Of a stretch of 64,000 nucleotides of DNA, positions 23,005 through 34,520 are shown one piece after another (the first letter of the stretch is position 1; each line of letters starts with the position of its first letter). The notes beneath the pieces are model-generated. The model was not told the DNA's origin and made no database searches. It saw only the letters and a list, made by a program, of their open reading frames with translations. Origin of the DNA: Macrotis lagotis (Eukaryota; Chordata; Mammalia; Peramelemorphia; Peramelidae); contig NC_133658.1 in assembly GCF_037893015.1 (NCBI RefSeq), positions 886,490,977-886,554,976 on the forward strand, read 5' to 3'. The position numbers and the translations under genes were made by a program.

Positions 23005-24882
23005 ATAAATATTTTATTTAGCACATTACAGAAAGGGAGGGCCTCAGTTTAAAACACATGGTCAGAGACAAACAAGGCATTCCTGGTTTAAGGCAGTAAC
23101 TGGTGGGTTTAATAGGGCTAGATGCCAAGGCAAAGGAAGGAGCACCAGAGTTGGAGTGACAACCAGACAGGGGAATCTCTGTAAAGATAAGGGTGATGCT
23201 TAGTAAACTGACAGTTGTCCTCCCACTAGAGTTGTACAAAGGACAAGTTGTTTCTATATAAAGATAAAATATTTCAGTGATAGCAGAAAAAACAGGTGTT
23301 AAAAAACTAAACTTAAACCTCATTTGCTCTTTGTCTTAAGTTGTGTTATATGCAACAAACTGAATAGCAACTTCAGAACAATGAGTCACATTATGCTGAG
23401 ATCTCAATTTTGCCCTAAGATCTCTTGTGGCTACTTTGTCTATCCATATAATCCCCTGTTCAGATCATGTGCTACGACACAAAAAGAGACTTAGTGTATT
23501 TTAGGAGTGTAACTGATGCATGTGTGATGGGTGAAATCTGAAATAACTGATAAATAAATAAATAACATTAGTTATTTCCAAAGCAACCCTTTGGATACAC
23601 AACTGGATATATATGAACAATTCCAATTTTCTGTGCATCTCTTCCATGTAAAAAGTGCCACTGGTCACCTCAAAGGGCAAAAAGAAAGCATAATTTAGAA
23701 GTCTGATTTGGGAAACTGGAGGGAGAACTGGGAATAACAACAAAAATGAACAACTAACCATTAAAGTCATGAATGGTCTGATTTGGTGCCACAAAGTTGT
23801 TTCACACATAATTCTTAAGGACATGCCAAGGGTGGTTGGTTGTTCATATTGCAGCCTACAAATAAAACACTGTAGATGGAGACTATGGTGGAGGTGCAGA
23901 GGAGCAGACAGCTTCCAATCCACTTCTAATTTGGCTTCTTAGGGCAAAACACAAAGCACAAACACTTTGAAGGAGACAATGCAATATCAATATTCTAATT
24001 CTTTTGGAACTCTGACTTCCATTTGGCACTTTCTTAAGATATGGCAAACATGCCTTAAACTGAAACAAGCTGAGATTCTTTACTGGAGTTTAATGTTTTG
24101 GCAAAAATATAAATTTTGGTACTATCCACAGTACTCTTTTAAAAGTCATGTTTTAAAAGAAATTATTTCTGGTTAAAGTGATAGGTCACAGTGGTAGGGA
24201 AAGCAAACATCATCACCAATGACTCAGAAGTCCTCTTGTCAATGTAAAGGTGAATGACACCATCACATTGTCTCACTATCAGACATGAAACACAAAGGGA
24301 AGCATTCACTAGTGTTTACAAAGGATAGTGGGTTATTTGATAAGGCATCAGAAAAATATCAAAATAAGGCACAGCCTGTTCAATGTGACAGATTTGTGCT
24401 AAGCAATAGGTTAGTTTTCTTCTAGGAAGGCACACATTGTACATCTGATTATTCATTGGGTTAAAATGTAGATTAGAAAATGAGATTCATATGAAGAGGA
24501 AAGCATGTTTTAACAAATTTTTTTTAACCCCGTTTCTAGAAAGTCAATGGCAACATTACTTCTTCTAAGTCATGAAACTCTACAACTTAAGAAGTCTTCA
24601 TCAGCCCATGTGGAAGTTTATCAAGGCACTGTACAAAATATGAGCTGAGCTACTGACACTTCTAATTAAGAGTATTATATGTGTGTGTATATATATATGT
24701 GTGTGTGCGTATTATATATATATATACTAAAGACAATTTCCTATAAATTGAACTTTACGTAAAAACCAACAAAAATAATTTTGTTTTATATATAACAGTA
24801 TGTAAATTTGATAATACAGCAGGCTTAAGTCAAAAGACTTGATGATATTTCTCAAAGCACAGGCCTGAGCTTCATTGGTTGT
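23005..24882 (-). other. VAMP3: VAMP3 3' UTR with probable poly(A) signal at 23018-23013
   Basis: A stretch of about 1.9 kb with no recognisable SINE. It ends at AATAAA (plus-strand TTTATT at 23013-23018) followed by GT-rich sequence. The length is about that of the human VAMP3 3' UTR as I remember it. A TG/TA microsatellite lies at 24677-24726. Confidence 0.5.
24677..24726. repeat. (TG)n(TA)n microsatellite in the VAMP3 3' UTR
   Basis: TGTGTGTATATATA and TGTGTGTGCG followed by TATATATA. Transcribed as CA/UA repeats if the UTR call is right. Confidence 0.88.
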
Positions 24883-24902
24883 TCATGAAGAAAAACTCCA
24901 CA
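24883..24902 (-). CDS. VAMP3: VAMP3 last coding segment (VWSFSS and stop)
   Basis: Acceptor GTCTTTTAG, then TG completing a Val codon, followed by WSFSS and TGA. Human VAMP3 ends VWVVSS, so length and end residues match. Only six residues support it, but phase and position are exact. Confidence 0.87.
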
Positions 24903-27900
24903 CTAAAAGACAAGGGGAAGGGATAGAAGAAGAAAAGAAAATAATATTTTAGATGGTAATTCAAATTCATAATTTTTATCTAAAATTAATACTTTGGCTT
25001 AAATGATTAAGTTTTTGACAAGAAGTCATGAAAATTCCATTTTGGGAATACCCTTCTAAATAAAGCTGGTCAAGATTTTCCAGAAAAAAAAAATCTTCAT
25101 TCATATCAACTTCTTTTTAAAGAAGGTACTCACTAATATCTGCAGAATAAACAGTGTCTAGAAGACATATTTCTCTAAACAATTTCCAACTATTAGGCTA
25201 AAAATGGCAATGGACTTTGTCAGATCAGCTTGAATGTAAATATTCAGCAATGTTAGAAATAGATAAAAATACCCACATTGAAGAGATCAAGGGTTGACTG
25301 AAGTCAAGAAATAAGATTTAGCTAAAAGAATAAATCAAATTTAATTACATAGTAACAGTAGAATAATAATATGGTTAAACACTGCTGGAGGAAATGGGTT
25401 GAGAGAAGAAAAAAAGGAGAGGGAGGAAAAGAAGAGGAGAAAGGAGAGGAAAGAGGGGTGAGGAAAGAGAAAAGAAAAAAAAGAGGAGGGAGGAGAGAAG
25501 AAAGAGAGGCAAGAGGGGACAGAGAGAGAAGAGAAGGAAAAGCTTTATTAGCTTAAAACTGAACTAAGACTTTTGGGATGTTATATATCGAGAACATGCA
25601 CTCACCAATGATGATAATGATGATGACAATCACAACAGTAATCAGAATCGCCCACATCTGTAACAAAACATATTCCATTCCACAACTTCAAATGTGGAGA
25701 TTATCCTGCTTACTGAAGAATACCATACAATAGTGAAACATCCTGATAAGAGACAAATTAGATCGTTCTACTCATTGGAAAAGAAATTAAGGAAGCTAAT
25801 AACTTCTTATCAAGAAATAATAAAACAAAGTCAAAAGAAGAAAAAAAAAGAAGAAAACATGAAATACCTCATTGGAAAAACAACAACCTGGAAAATATAT
25901 CAAAGAGAAGTGATTTAAGATTTACTGGATTAACTGAAAGGTATGAACAAAAATGAAGCCTAGACATTATCTTTCTTTGTTTTTTTTTTTTCGTTTTGCA
26001 AGGCAATGGTGTTAAGTGGCTTGCCCAAGGCCACACAGCTAGGTAATTATTAAGTGTCTGGGGCCACATTTGAATTCAGGTACTCCTGACTCCGGGGCCT
26101 GTGCTCTATCTATCCACTGCACCACCTAGCTGCCCCTAGACATTATCTTTCAAGAAATTATCAAAGAAACTGTCCAGATCCTAGGAACCAGAAGGTAAAA
26201 TAAGAAGAATTCACCAATCTCCTCCTGAAAGAGATCCCAAAATGAAAACTCCCAAGATTACAGCCAAATTCCAGAGCTCCCAAGTAAAGGAGAAAAATCT
26301 CTGCAAGCAGTTAGGAAGAAAAAATTTAAATATCATGGTACCACAGTCAGGATAACACAAGATTCAACAGCTTTTACATTAAAGGATCAGAGGGCTTGGA
26401 AAATGACATTTGAAAGGGCAAAGTAGCTAGGATTATAACCTAGAACCACCTATCCAGCAAAACTGAGTATAATCCTATAGGGATGGGGTGGTGGAAGGAC
26501 ATTCAATAAAATATAAGACTTTCAAGCACTCCTGATAGATGGACTCTGGACCTCTAAGGTACTTAGGATCCTGTTTTGGTTTATTTAATATCTGACTGGG
26601 TACCAAGAGACTCATATTCCTGGGTCCCCCATGTGAGGAAAAGATCACTACTTCATCTGGGTAAAACTTTCCAAACAAGCAAAAAGACAAAAAGGACTCC
26701 AAAACTTATAAGGGTACATTTGGTAATTCTGAAAAAAATTAAATCTTCTTTGACCACTATTACTTTGTGGCTACTTTCTAATCTTCTGCCAAGCATGCTG
26801 TGGTCTTTTCTGTGGTAAACTGATCATTCCATCTCTGACGTGGACTATGTACCCTGTGCCTTTAGTTCTGCCAGATTCCCTGAATTTTCTGCTGGGTTTT
26901 GAATACTCTGTTCTACATAAGCCTGTCACAGAATATGGGGAATTCTTGTTGGTACAAAGGGGTAGAAAAAGACAGCAATGATGTTCACCATTTATATAAC
27001 ACTTCAAAATGTACAAAACACTTTTCTCCTGACAAGCCTATAAGGTTGAGAGGGAGTATTCACAGTGCTATAAAAGATGGAAGCAACCTTACATATGATC
27101 TAACCCAATTCCCCCCAGCCTTTTTTTTAAAACAGATAAGGACAATGAGGCTCAACAGATTTCTGTGATTTGCCTTCAGGCATTCTGGAATTAGGACTTA
27201 AGCCAATGTCTCTGATTCTTTCAGTCCTGTACTAAATCACACCATTTGTAAACACTTTGGGAATCATAGGACAACTTCAAACTGAAATAGACTTCAGTGA
27301 TCCTCTATTCCAACCCCAGATTCTACAAATGAGTACAACAAGGTACGGAAGGTCATTTGTCAAAGGTCCCTGGGGAAGTCAGCAGGACCTTTTGATTTCG
27401 TATTGCCTATGAAACTCATCTTTGGGACTGATGGGCAGTTTAAGTGTAGACTCTACAAATACTTTTGGCAGGAAGGCAATTAAAGTCATCTTTTCTGGGC
27501 CACTGGATTCACAAAGGCCATGTCTATGACCTTTGTATAAATGAAGAACCCTCTAGAACTGATTCTCACTGAAGAATAGGATCCGTGTAGACAAAGTTGT
27601 CAAAAAGGGAGTGACCTCACCTTGCAATTCTTCCACCAATATTTCCTCTTCAATTTGGCTGCACTTGTCTCAAACTGGGAAGCCCCTGCTTGCAGTGCTT
27701 CAGCACGGTCATCCAACTCAGAAAGTTTCTGATCGCGCTCCAGAACTTTGTCCACATTGACTCGCATAATGTCCACTACCTAAACCAAGAGGTTTACAAA
27801 AGTTAGAGACCAAATAGAATTTCCCTGTGAAATCAATTAGTGCATTTCCCCTCCCAATTTTTTTTTTTCAGGAAAACTTTGTTACTTTTGGTAAAAGATC

Positions 27901-28152
27901 TCAACTACATTTCCAAAGAAAAGAACAATTACAATGTTATTAGAAAGGAAGAGTGATAGAACAGAATTAGAGTTTCTGAGAGTGAAAATGATTTTTCAGA
28001 ATTAATAGAAGATTATCAAGCCTTCATGTTACCATATTTACTGAGCTATGTTTTATAAAACAGGTTTATCTAAAACTTTATGAAAGTACTTAGTATAGTG
28101 GAAGTAAATAAGCTTAAAAACTTGATCAGCTAAAGGGCACACGGACACACAG

Positions 28153-28183
<31 letters not shown>

Positions 28184-31100
28184 AACAGCAGAGAAGGGAG
28201 CAGCTCACCCACCTATAAACTAAAAGTTAATTATTCCTATAATTGCAGCAATTAAAATTGAATTGTTTGGGACCCTGCAATAGTCACATCTTGTTTTGTA
28301 AATATCTAAAGGAGCTTGGGGAAAAATGTCTTTTTCAGTTTGTATTATAATATCCCCTCCTGCAGGTGCTTAACAGAAAATAATTCCTTTGTATAATTTA
28401 TGCAGCAAATAAATTGCTTGATCTTGTCCTTCTCTTAGGTTCTTGGTCCTGCAAAGGCCTGAGAAACTTGGTTCAGCAGTTTGTAAAAAAAAAAAAAATT
28501 GTTATGATTCTAATACACCCAATTCTAACAAAATAGTTTATTATTATTAAATGTAATAATTGATAAATTATCAATAACTTAATAATCCCATTATTATTGT
28601 TGTTTTGATGGGAAAAGATTCTACAAATTCTTTTCACACTAGCACTTTAAAGATTTGTAAAAGCACTTTATATCCAGATCACCCCATTTTACAAATAAGC
28701 TACTGAGGCTCCAAGAAGTGAAAGGATTTTAGTGTTGTCACAGAAGGACTAGTGCCTGAAGCAGGATTCAATGGTCAAGAACAGTTTGCAAACATTGTCA
28801 AAGACTTTTTAAAAACTCAAAACATCAAGTTAAAGGGAGATCTATAATAATCAATTTTGTTTGTTCTATAATCCTGAGGGGGAAAAACCCCCTGTATTTT
28901 ATTTGATCAGTCTTTCAAATTCAGTCATGGAGGTTAGTATTCCTGCTGCCTTTATATCCCTAGCATTTAACATGATGTCTGGCACAGGATGACTGATTGC
29001 GAGTTGCCCCAGAGAAGCAATTTGTGCATCCACAGGGCAGGACATCTGGAAACTGAGTCTTTACAGCACTCTTGTAGGGAAGGGATAATTTGGCTGACAG
29101 CTCTCAGGGAATTTTTTCCCCTCTGAGTTTAACTGATTCACTTTAATTAGGGAGTGTCTGTCTCTGCCCAGATCAGAGATGTTAGAAACCATGGATGGCC
29201 ATGGCCTTTTTGCAGTGTACTGTGAATTTCCATCCAAAGAGTTCCATTCGTGGTCCGTGACCAGTCCCATCCTGTTCCCCCCCCCCCCATCCAAAGCGGT
29301 ACCTCATCAACTTGATTCTGTGTCTGCTGAAGCCGGCGGTTGCTGCCAGAGGCAGCCCCAGAAGTAGGGAGCCCACTTGTTGACCTGTAACATACAATGT
29401 TATAACCATCAGCAAATCACAACATTTTAAAAAGAAATTTATACCTGAGAATATAGAGAGGTCCCACTTAGTTCAAATAATGAACCCCCTAAACTGGTTG
29501 CTTATAGCTGCTATTCAAAGCTATGATTAAGATAAAATATGGTGACTGGTTCCAGCCCTATGGAAATACAAAGTGCAAATCTGAGTTAGATAAGAACTCT
29601 GGATCTCCTAGCACAACACAGTAAAGAGAAACTACAATGGAATACTAACTTCTTTAATTTTTTTCTTTCAAACATAATCTTTTTGATAGTAACCAGTGAA
29701 CTTCTTCAAAAACCTTTTAGTTCCTTGAGATTTCCCCAAGATACTGTGAATTAAGTTCTCCAGAGAGCTAGCCTAGACTCAACATATTCTATATTGTACC
29801 ATGACCCAAAAGGCACTGCTTTTAACTTCCTAGTTTCAGAAGCTTATATAATTTCTTCAGTATAATGGTAGCTAATGTTAATGGTAGAGATTGTGCTATA
29901 CATTATTTCTACCTGATTCTTACAACAAACCAAGGGAGTAAGTAGGTTCTAAAAGTATTCTTTTTGCAGATGAAAAAACTGGGCTTAGGAAAGTCAGGTG
30001 ACTCATCAGAGTCTGAACCAGTCAGGGACCAAACAATGTGGGAGAGGGGTTAGTTGAGAGGTGGATCTTTCTGGGATTCAGAGTGAATGTAAATAGAAAT
30101 AGTTTCTATTTAGACAGAAACTTCTAAGGGTCTTCCCCTTTCAGGTTGATTCTTTTTTTGATTATATAAAAGAGGCTTTTGCTGTTTCTTTTCTTTTTTT
30201 ACAAACTTCCTCACTAGTTTTCTTTTTTTTTTTTTTTAAAGAGGTCAATCCTGGCCTGTCTTATCTAACCTAAATCACTGGATGGGCATTGCTTTGGTCT
30301 AACTATGACCTGGGAAAGACCTAGCTTTAAAAGATTTGCACTGCATGCAGGGCCATCTCCGACCATCCTGATCCATCTCTAGTCACTGGACCCAGAAAGT
30401 TTTGGAGAAGAAAGTGAATCTGGTGATTTTGCACAGCTTCCCCACTTAACTCCTGAGCATAACATAGCATCACCATCCTGAGGTCATGGTTTTCTTTGAG
30501 AACAAGGACAAACACTGCTGCCCGGCACCATGCCAAGTGCTGGAGATTCACACAAAGGCAAAAAAACATCACCTGCTCTCAAGTTCTTGATCTAATGCAG
30601 GGACAGGGACTATCCGGGAGGGCAAAATCATCTGTTCTGGTGCTGCCAAGGGTGACTGCAGGTGGGATTAGAAATTCAATAAATCTATGATTTTTAGGGG
30701 GTGAATTAATTATTTGACCAATATAGCAGGATAATTTTTTAAATTGATAATTTTGTATGGTCCATGAATGATGTTATAAATATCCAAATGGCCCTTGGCA
30801 GAAAAAAGCCTTCCCACCCCTGATCAAATGAGAGGAATCACTCTTAAATTAAGGAAGACTATCACCAATTTTTATAGAAGGGAGGCTTTTAGCTTGAAGG
30901 AAAAGACCCAGAAATCGGGAATGGGCAGTGAAAAGACATGGAACTGGGGAATGGGGAATCTTGGCTGAAGGATGAATGAGGAAGTCAATGTGACTATATT
31001 GGAGAACATGTGAATACTAGTAAGGTACACAGAGGGTGGACAGGTAATAGGATCTAGGTTATGAAGAGCTTTAAAGGCCAGACAGAGGAATTGAACTTGA

Positions 31101-32744
31101 CCCAAGAGGCAATGGGGAACCACTGGAACTTATCAATAGCGAAATGAAATGATTAGATTTGTTTTAAGAAGATCACTGGCAGTTGAGGGGAGAATAGTTT
31201 GGAAGGGAGAGACATGAGACAGAAGTCAACCAGAAGGTTATTACAATAGTGTAGGTGTGAGGTAAGGAGGGTCTGCACCAAGGCAGTAGCAGTATCATAG
31301 GAAGGGAAGATGTTCAGAGAGATGTAAAGATAAAATCACCAGTACATGATATAGGGCAAGAAAATGAGCTTAGTTTTAAAGAAGAAAATCAATTCATATG
31401 GGTTCAGGGTATTTTCATAGTTAAGCCTAAGAGCTGTGCACCAATACTTCACCTCATCTCCATTAAGGAAAACAGCCGAGTTCATCTACTACAATTATTC
31501 TTTCTTTTCTGAATCTGATTTTCAGGAATGGTGATTATTGAACTCATTCTGCCACTAAATGGTTGGTTCTCATCCTTTGTTATTGAAGATGACCAAAATG
31601 ACATCACCTATGTCTGAGTGGCTGATCAGACCAATACAAACTTGGAATGCTCTACCACAGGTCAGGTACAAATAGTTCCTGCGAACACCTGGGGTGGGCA
31701 CTCTAAACTAAATGGTGGATAAGTGGGGCAAGTGTTTAATTAGTTCTGACTTTGCCTATTCTTCAAGGCCAAGCTCAAATTTTCCCCTTGAATTCAATAC
31801 ATGTTTATTGCACCCCTAATTTTTGTTTTAAAAAAGTGTCTGTGGGGCAGCTAGGTGGTGCAGTGGATAGAGCACCAGCCCTGGTGTCAGGAGGATCTGA
31901 GTTCAAATGTGACCTTAAACACTTAATAATCACCTAGCTGTGGGGGCAAGTGGGCAAGCCACTTAACCCCATTTGCCTTGCAAAATCTTAAATAAAAAGA
32001 AAAGTGTCTGAGCTAAGGTCCTCCCTGGGGATGCAAAGTCAAGATAAATTTAATAATACCTACCCTCGAGAAGCTTAGGTTCTACTGGGTAGAGATCCAT
32101 CACATCACTACAAAATGTGTATAAGGTAATCGCAAATAATTGGAAAAAGAAGAAACTGCCCATAATGGGGAGAGAATTAGAAAGGATTTCTCCTACAAGG
32201 GGCATTAGAATGCTGCTTTGAAGGAAACGTTATTCCTTGACCATTCCAACCCAGAGTCGATCCTTTTTCTTAGACAGTAAGGTTATTTTCGTGGTGCTCT
32301 CCCTCAACAGGAATTCGAATTGTTGTGAAACCAGAGTCTGTTTTGTATCATCCAAAATGCTTAATAGTATTTATTGGCATATTGACCAACTCAGTGGCAC
32401 AAGGGGCAAGGTGCCATAGCAGGGGTCGTCGGGAAGAGCTGAGGTTCAATTCTGCCTTAGCTGCGTGACCCTGGACAACTCACCTCATCCTGCTTGCCTC
32501 AGTTTACCCATCTGTAAAATGAGCTGGAGAAGGCACTAGAAACCCGCTCCAGTCTCTCCGCCCCCCCATGGGGTCACGAGGTCCGGTGCGACGCCGCCCG
32601 CGGGGCCCGGGAGGGCGGGGCCGCGCACGCGCACACCAGCGCCTCAGCGCCCCTCCCCCACCCGGCCGGCCACGCCCCAGCGCGGGGCGCCCCCCGCCCC
32701 CCGCCCCCGGGCTCGGCGGCCCGGCCCCACGGCGGCCACTCACA
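24883..32744 (-). CDS. VAMP3: VAMP3 (cellubrevin), complete five-exon gene
   Basis: VAMP3 is a tail-anchored R-SNARE on recycling endosomes. It pairs with Q-SNAREs (syntaxin and SNAP23-type) to fuse endosomal carriers with the plasma membrane and other targets. Exons 32744 (AT of the ATG), 29384-29303, 27779-27621, 25657-25606 and 24902-24883 join to 104 codons plus TGA. The protein has a short Ser/Gly/Thr N-terminus, [20 protein letters not shown], the SNARE motif with the zero-layer Arg in [14 protein letters not shown], the QF pair in AGASQFET (the bond cut by tetanus and type B botulinum proteases in this family), the basic juxtamembrane [12 protein letters not shown], a C-terminal membrane anchor [18 protein letters not shown], and lumenal WSFSS. 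Human VAMP3 has 100 aa; the four extra residues lie in the N-terminal tail. Confidence 0.97.
25385..25545. repeat. Polypurine GGAGAA/GAGAAA tract
   Basis: About 150 bp of almost pure A/G on plus, just 3' of VAMP3 exon 4 in the last VAMP3 intron. Confidence 0.9.
25606..25657 (-). CDS. VAMP3: VAMP3 exon 4 (transmembrane anchor)
   Basis: 52 nt with acceptor TTTTGTTACAG and donor ATTG|GTGAGT. It encodes [17 protein letters not shown], the tail anchor, which is inserted after translation. Confidence 0.95.
25690..26560 (+). mobile_element. L1 LINE ORF1-region remnant, split by a SINE
   Basis: Two blocks (about 25690-25972 and 26138-26560) follow the ORF1 region of marsupial L1: CAAAGTCAAAAGAAG and CTCATTGGAAAAACAACAAC, then AGAGATCCCAAAATGAAAAC and CACCTATCCAGCAAAACTGA. 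Stops and indels break it. Lies in the VAMP3 intron between exons 3 and 4. Confidence 0.6.
25980..26136 (-). mobile_element. Marsupial CORE-SINE inserted into the L1 remnant
   Basis: T tail, GGCAATGGTGTTAAGTGGCT to CCACCTAGCTGCCC. The target duplication CTAGACATTATCTTTC borders it on both sides, and the L1 sequence continues directly beyond. Confidence 0.95.
27621..27779 (-). CDS. VAMP3: VAMP3 exon 3 (SNARE motif)
   Basis: 159 nt, 53 whole codons, with acceptor CTTGGTTTAG and donor TGCAAG|GTGAGG. It runs from [18 protein letters not shown] to RKYWWKNCK, nearly identical to human VAMP3, with Glu for Asp in DDRAEALQ. Confidence 0.97.
28138..28190. repeat. (CA)n microsatellite
   Basis: ACACACAC runs with interspersed AAAC. 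In the VAMP3 intron between exons 2 and 3. Confidence 0.9.
28620..28780 (-). repeat. THER1/MIR-family SINE remnant
   Basis: AAAAGCACTTTATATCCAGA, CCCCATTTTACAAATAAGCT and ACTGAGGCTCCAAGAAGTGA in reverse MIR order. Confidence 0.55.
29303..29384 (-). CDS. VAMP3: VAMP3 exon 2
   Basis: 82 nt with acceptor ATGTTACAG and donor GATGAG|GTACCG. It supplies the G of the start codon and then [20 protein letters not shown] to QVDE. Confidence 0.95.
29870..30030 (-). repeat. MIR-family SINE remnant
   Basis: CTACCTGATTCTTACAACAA and TGCAGATGAAAAAACTGGGC. In VAMP3 intron 1. Confidence 0.5.
30850..31300 (+). repeat. Copy of an unassigned interspersed repeat family
   Basis: GGTTATGAAGAGCTTTAAAG, GGCAATGGGGAACCACTGGA, TTAAGAAGATCACTGGCAGT and GGTTATTACAATAGTGTAGG. 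In VAMP3 intron 1. Confidence 0.5.
31552..31712 (-). mobile_element. RTE (BovB-like) LINE 3' end
   Basis: CATCCTTTGTTATTGAAGAT, GGCTGATCAGACCAATACAA and CTACCACAGGTCAGGTACAA form the reverse strand of the RTE 3' end. In VAMP3 intron 1. Confidence 0.65.
31843..32003 (+). mobile_element. Marsupial CORE-SINE
   Basis: GGGGCAGCTAGGTGGTGCAG to TTTGCCTTGCAAAATCTTAA. Target duplication AAAAGTGTCTG on both sides. Confidence 0.93.
32385..32585 (+). mobile_element. MAR1 CORE-SINE at the edge of the VAMP3 CpG island
   Basis: GGGGCAAGGTGCCATAGCAG, TTGCCTCAGTTTACCCATCT, AATGAGCTGGAGAAGGCACT and CATGGGGTCACGAGGTCCGG. The 3' end runs into the island about 160 bp from exon 1, inside VAMP3 intron 1. Confidence 0.75.
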
Positions 32745-33340
32745 TCTCGGCGGCGTCGGGAGAGGCTCGGCTTCGGCGGGCGTCGGCGGGGCGAGGGGCG
32801 CTGAGCGTGGGGCGGCTCCCGGACTCCCGGCTCCCGGCCCTCGGCTTCCGTGACTGACCGGCGGGCGGGGCGCGGCCGGCGAGGCGGCGGCGGGGGCGGG
32901 GCCTGGCGGGGAGGCGGGGCCTGGCGGGGCGGCGGGCGCACGCACGCACGCGCGCGCGCACCCGTCGGGGAGAGGAAGCGGGCCGGGGCGCGCGCGCGGC
33001 CGCGGCTGTCCCTGAGGAAGTCGGGAGGGCGGGGGCGCGCGCGCGCGCGTCCCGACTAACGGACCCAACGGACTTCGCGAGCAACGGCGCCGGGACGGGC
33101 GGGGCAAGCCCGGCTGCACGCTCCTTCCGGCCCCGCCCTGCCCCACCCCCCCGGCCCCGCGGAGGGCTGGTGAGGGTGGGGCCGGCGCCCTAGTCGACCT
33201 TTGCCCCGACACCTGTGACCTCGCGGGGGGCGGGGGAGGGGTAGCCGGGGGCCCCGTGCGCGCATGCGTGCAGTGCTCCCTCGTAGGCCGCCCCGGGGAG
33301 GCCCCGCGGCGCCACACCCACTGACCTGTGCCATGCGTGG
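32560..33340. promoter_or_regulatory. VAMP3: CpG island and promoter of VAMP3
   Basis: GC-rich, CpG-dense DNA with GC boxes and CG-repeat tracts (about 32939-32960 and 33035-33050). VAMP3 exon 1 lies inside it. Long open frames here on both strands are composition artefacts. Confidence 0.85.
32744..32860 (-). other. VAMP3: VAMP3 exon 1: 5' UTR plus the first two bases of the start codon
   Basis: In the VAMP3 direction the exon ends GCCGCCGAGAT followed by the donor GTGAGTGG. Exon 2 starts with G, so the initiation codon is AT|G across the intron. The right boundary is a guess; the exon lies in a CpG island. Confidence 0.8.
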
Positions 33341-33858
33341 GGGGTCTCTTCACCCCAAGTCTGGCCACGCAGACTTCCCTTAAAGTGGAGTGCAAACGGA
33401 TAACATCCATTGTGTTGGCTTGGGGGAATGAGCCTGCTGCCGCCCGTGGGCTTTTTTCCAGTCATTCCCAAATACATGCACGAGAGGAGCAGATTCAGTG
33501 TTTGCTACGGGCCTTTCTGTGGAGTCGTAAGAAAATGCACCTCCTCAAGCGCAATTTAAGCCCAATGAGATGCTGCTTCCCTGGGCTTTGCACCCTTCGC
33601 TTTAGGGTGGGCCCCCGGCTCTCTCAGCTCCTCCTTTGGGGACTGGGCAAGGAACGGGTCCCATCTCAATCTGAATTTTTCTCATAAAAATGAGGTCACG
33701 GTTCTAGGACCTACAGGCTTTCAAGTCATGAATCGTTTTTTACATTTTTAAATAAAAATGTTGCTGCACTTAAAAAAAACGTAAAAAATCATTCTTGGCT
33801 CTCCTGGCAGTGGAAGTTGGCCATCTGGCCATAGTTTCTTGAATTTTTGATCTAGATG

Positions 33859-34012
33859 ATTTTTTTTTTTAGTTTTTCCAAGGCGATGGGGTTAAGTGGC
33901 TTGCCCAAGGCCACGCGGCTAGGTCATTATTAAGTGTCTGAGGCTGGATTTGAACCCAGGTCCTCCTGACTCCAGGGCCGGCGCTCTACCCACTGCGCCA
34001 CCTAGCCGCCTC
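33859..34012 (-). mobile_element. Marsupial CORE-SINE
   Basis: T tail, GGCGATGGGGTTAAGTGGCT to GCCACCTAGCCGCC. Target duplication TCTAGATGATT on both sides. CpG-rich, so fairly young. Confidence 0.93.
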
Positions 34013-34169
34013 TAGATGATTCTTTGAAGCTCAAAATGCTGTGTTCTTGTTTGTCCTTCATTCTTGACCCATCGGGGATGGAGTCCCGTGACCTGCATGA
34101 ATTGGATTTGAATGGGATAAAGTCTGAGATTTCTTCAGTAGAATATTATAGATTAGAAATAGTTGAGGT

Positions 34170-34520
34170 GTATGTTATGTCCCTTCTGCCCCTCCTCCCC
34201 TGACAAGCAATTTAATGTTACCTTGACCATAATGCAAAGAGTAAACTGACCCTGTCTTATCTGGACTGAAGTCCAGATGGTTCTACATTCCTTGTCCTGT
34301 CTCTGAATTATATGCTTTTTCTTTAGATTAATTTACACATATAGAGGATGGGTCAGTGGGGGGGTGGTGGTGGAATTTCTTTAGGATAAATCTCAGATTT
34401 CTTGCCCTTGCACCCCTTTTCTATGTTTTAAGGTGGAGCAAGGGGTCCAATTCTCGAGAATTGAATAAAACTTTTCATACCTTGAGAAATCTCTAAGTTT
34501 TATTTAAGTAGGTAAACTCA
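34170..34520 (+). repeat. Possible solitary LTR fragment
   Basis: TCTTATCTGGACTGAAGTCC and TCTCGAGAATTGAATAAAAC have the look of an LTR with its polyadenylation signal. I cannot fix its ends or family, and no internal retroviral coding sequence adjoins it. Confidence 0.25.

Noticed and set aside
32504-33477. Long open frames across the VAMP3 CpG island, including a 278-codon one on minus
   Set aside because: Same composition artefact; they run over VAMP3 exon 1 and its promoter and show no recognisable domain.
34170-34520. Endogenous retrovirus
   Set aside because: At most a single LTR-like fragment; no internal coding region or second LTR is visible.
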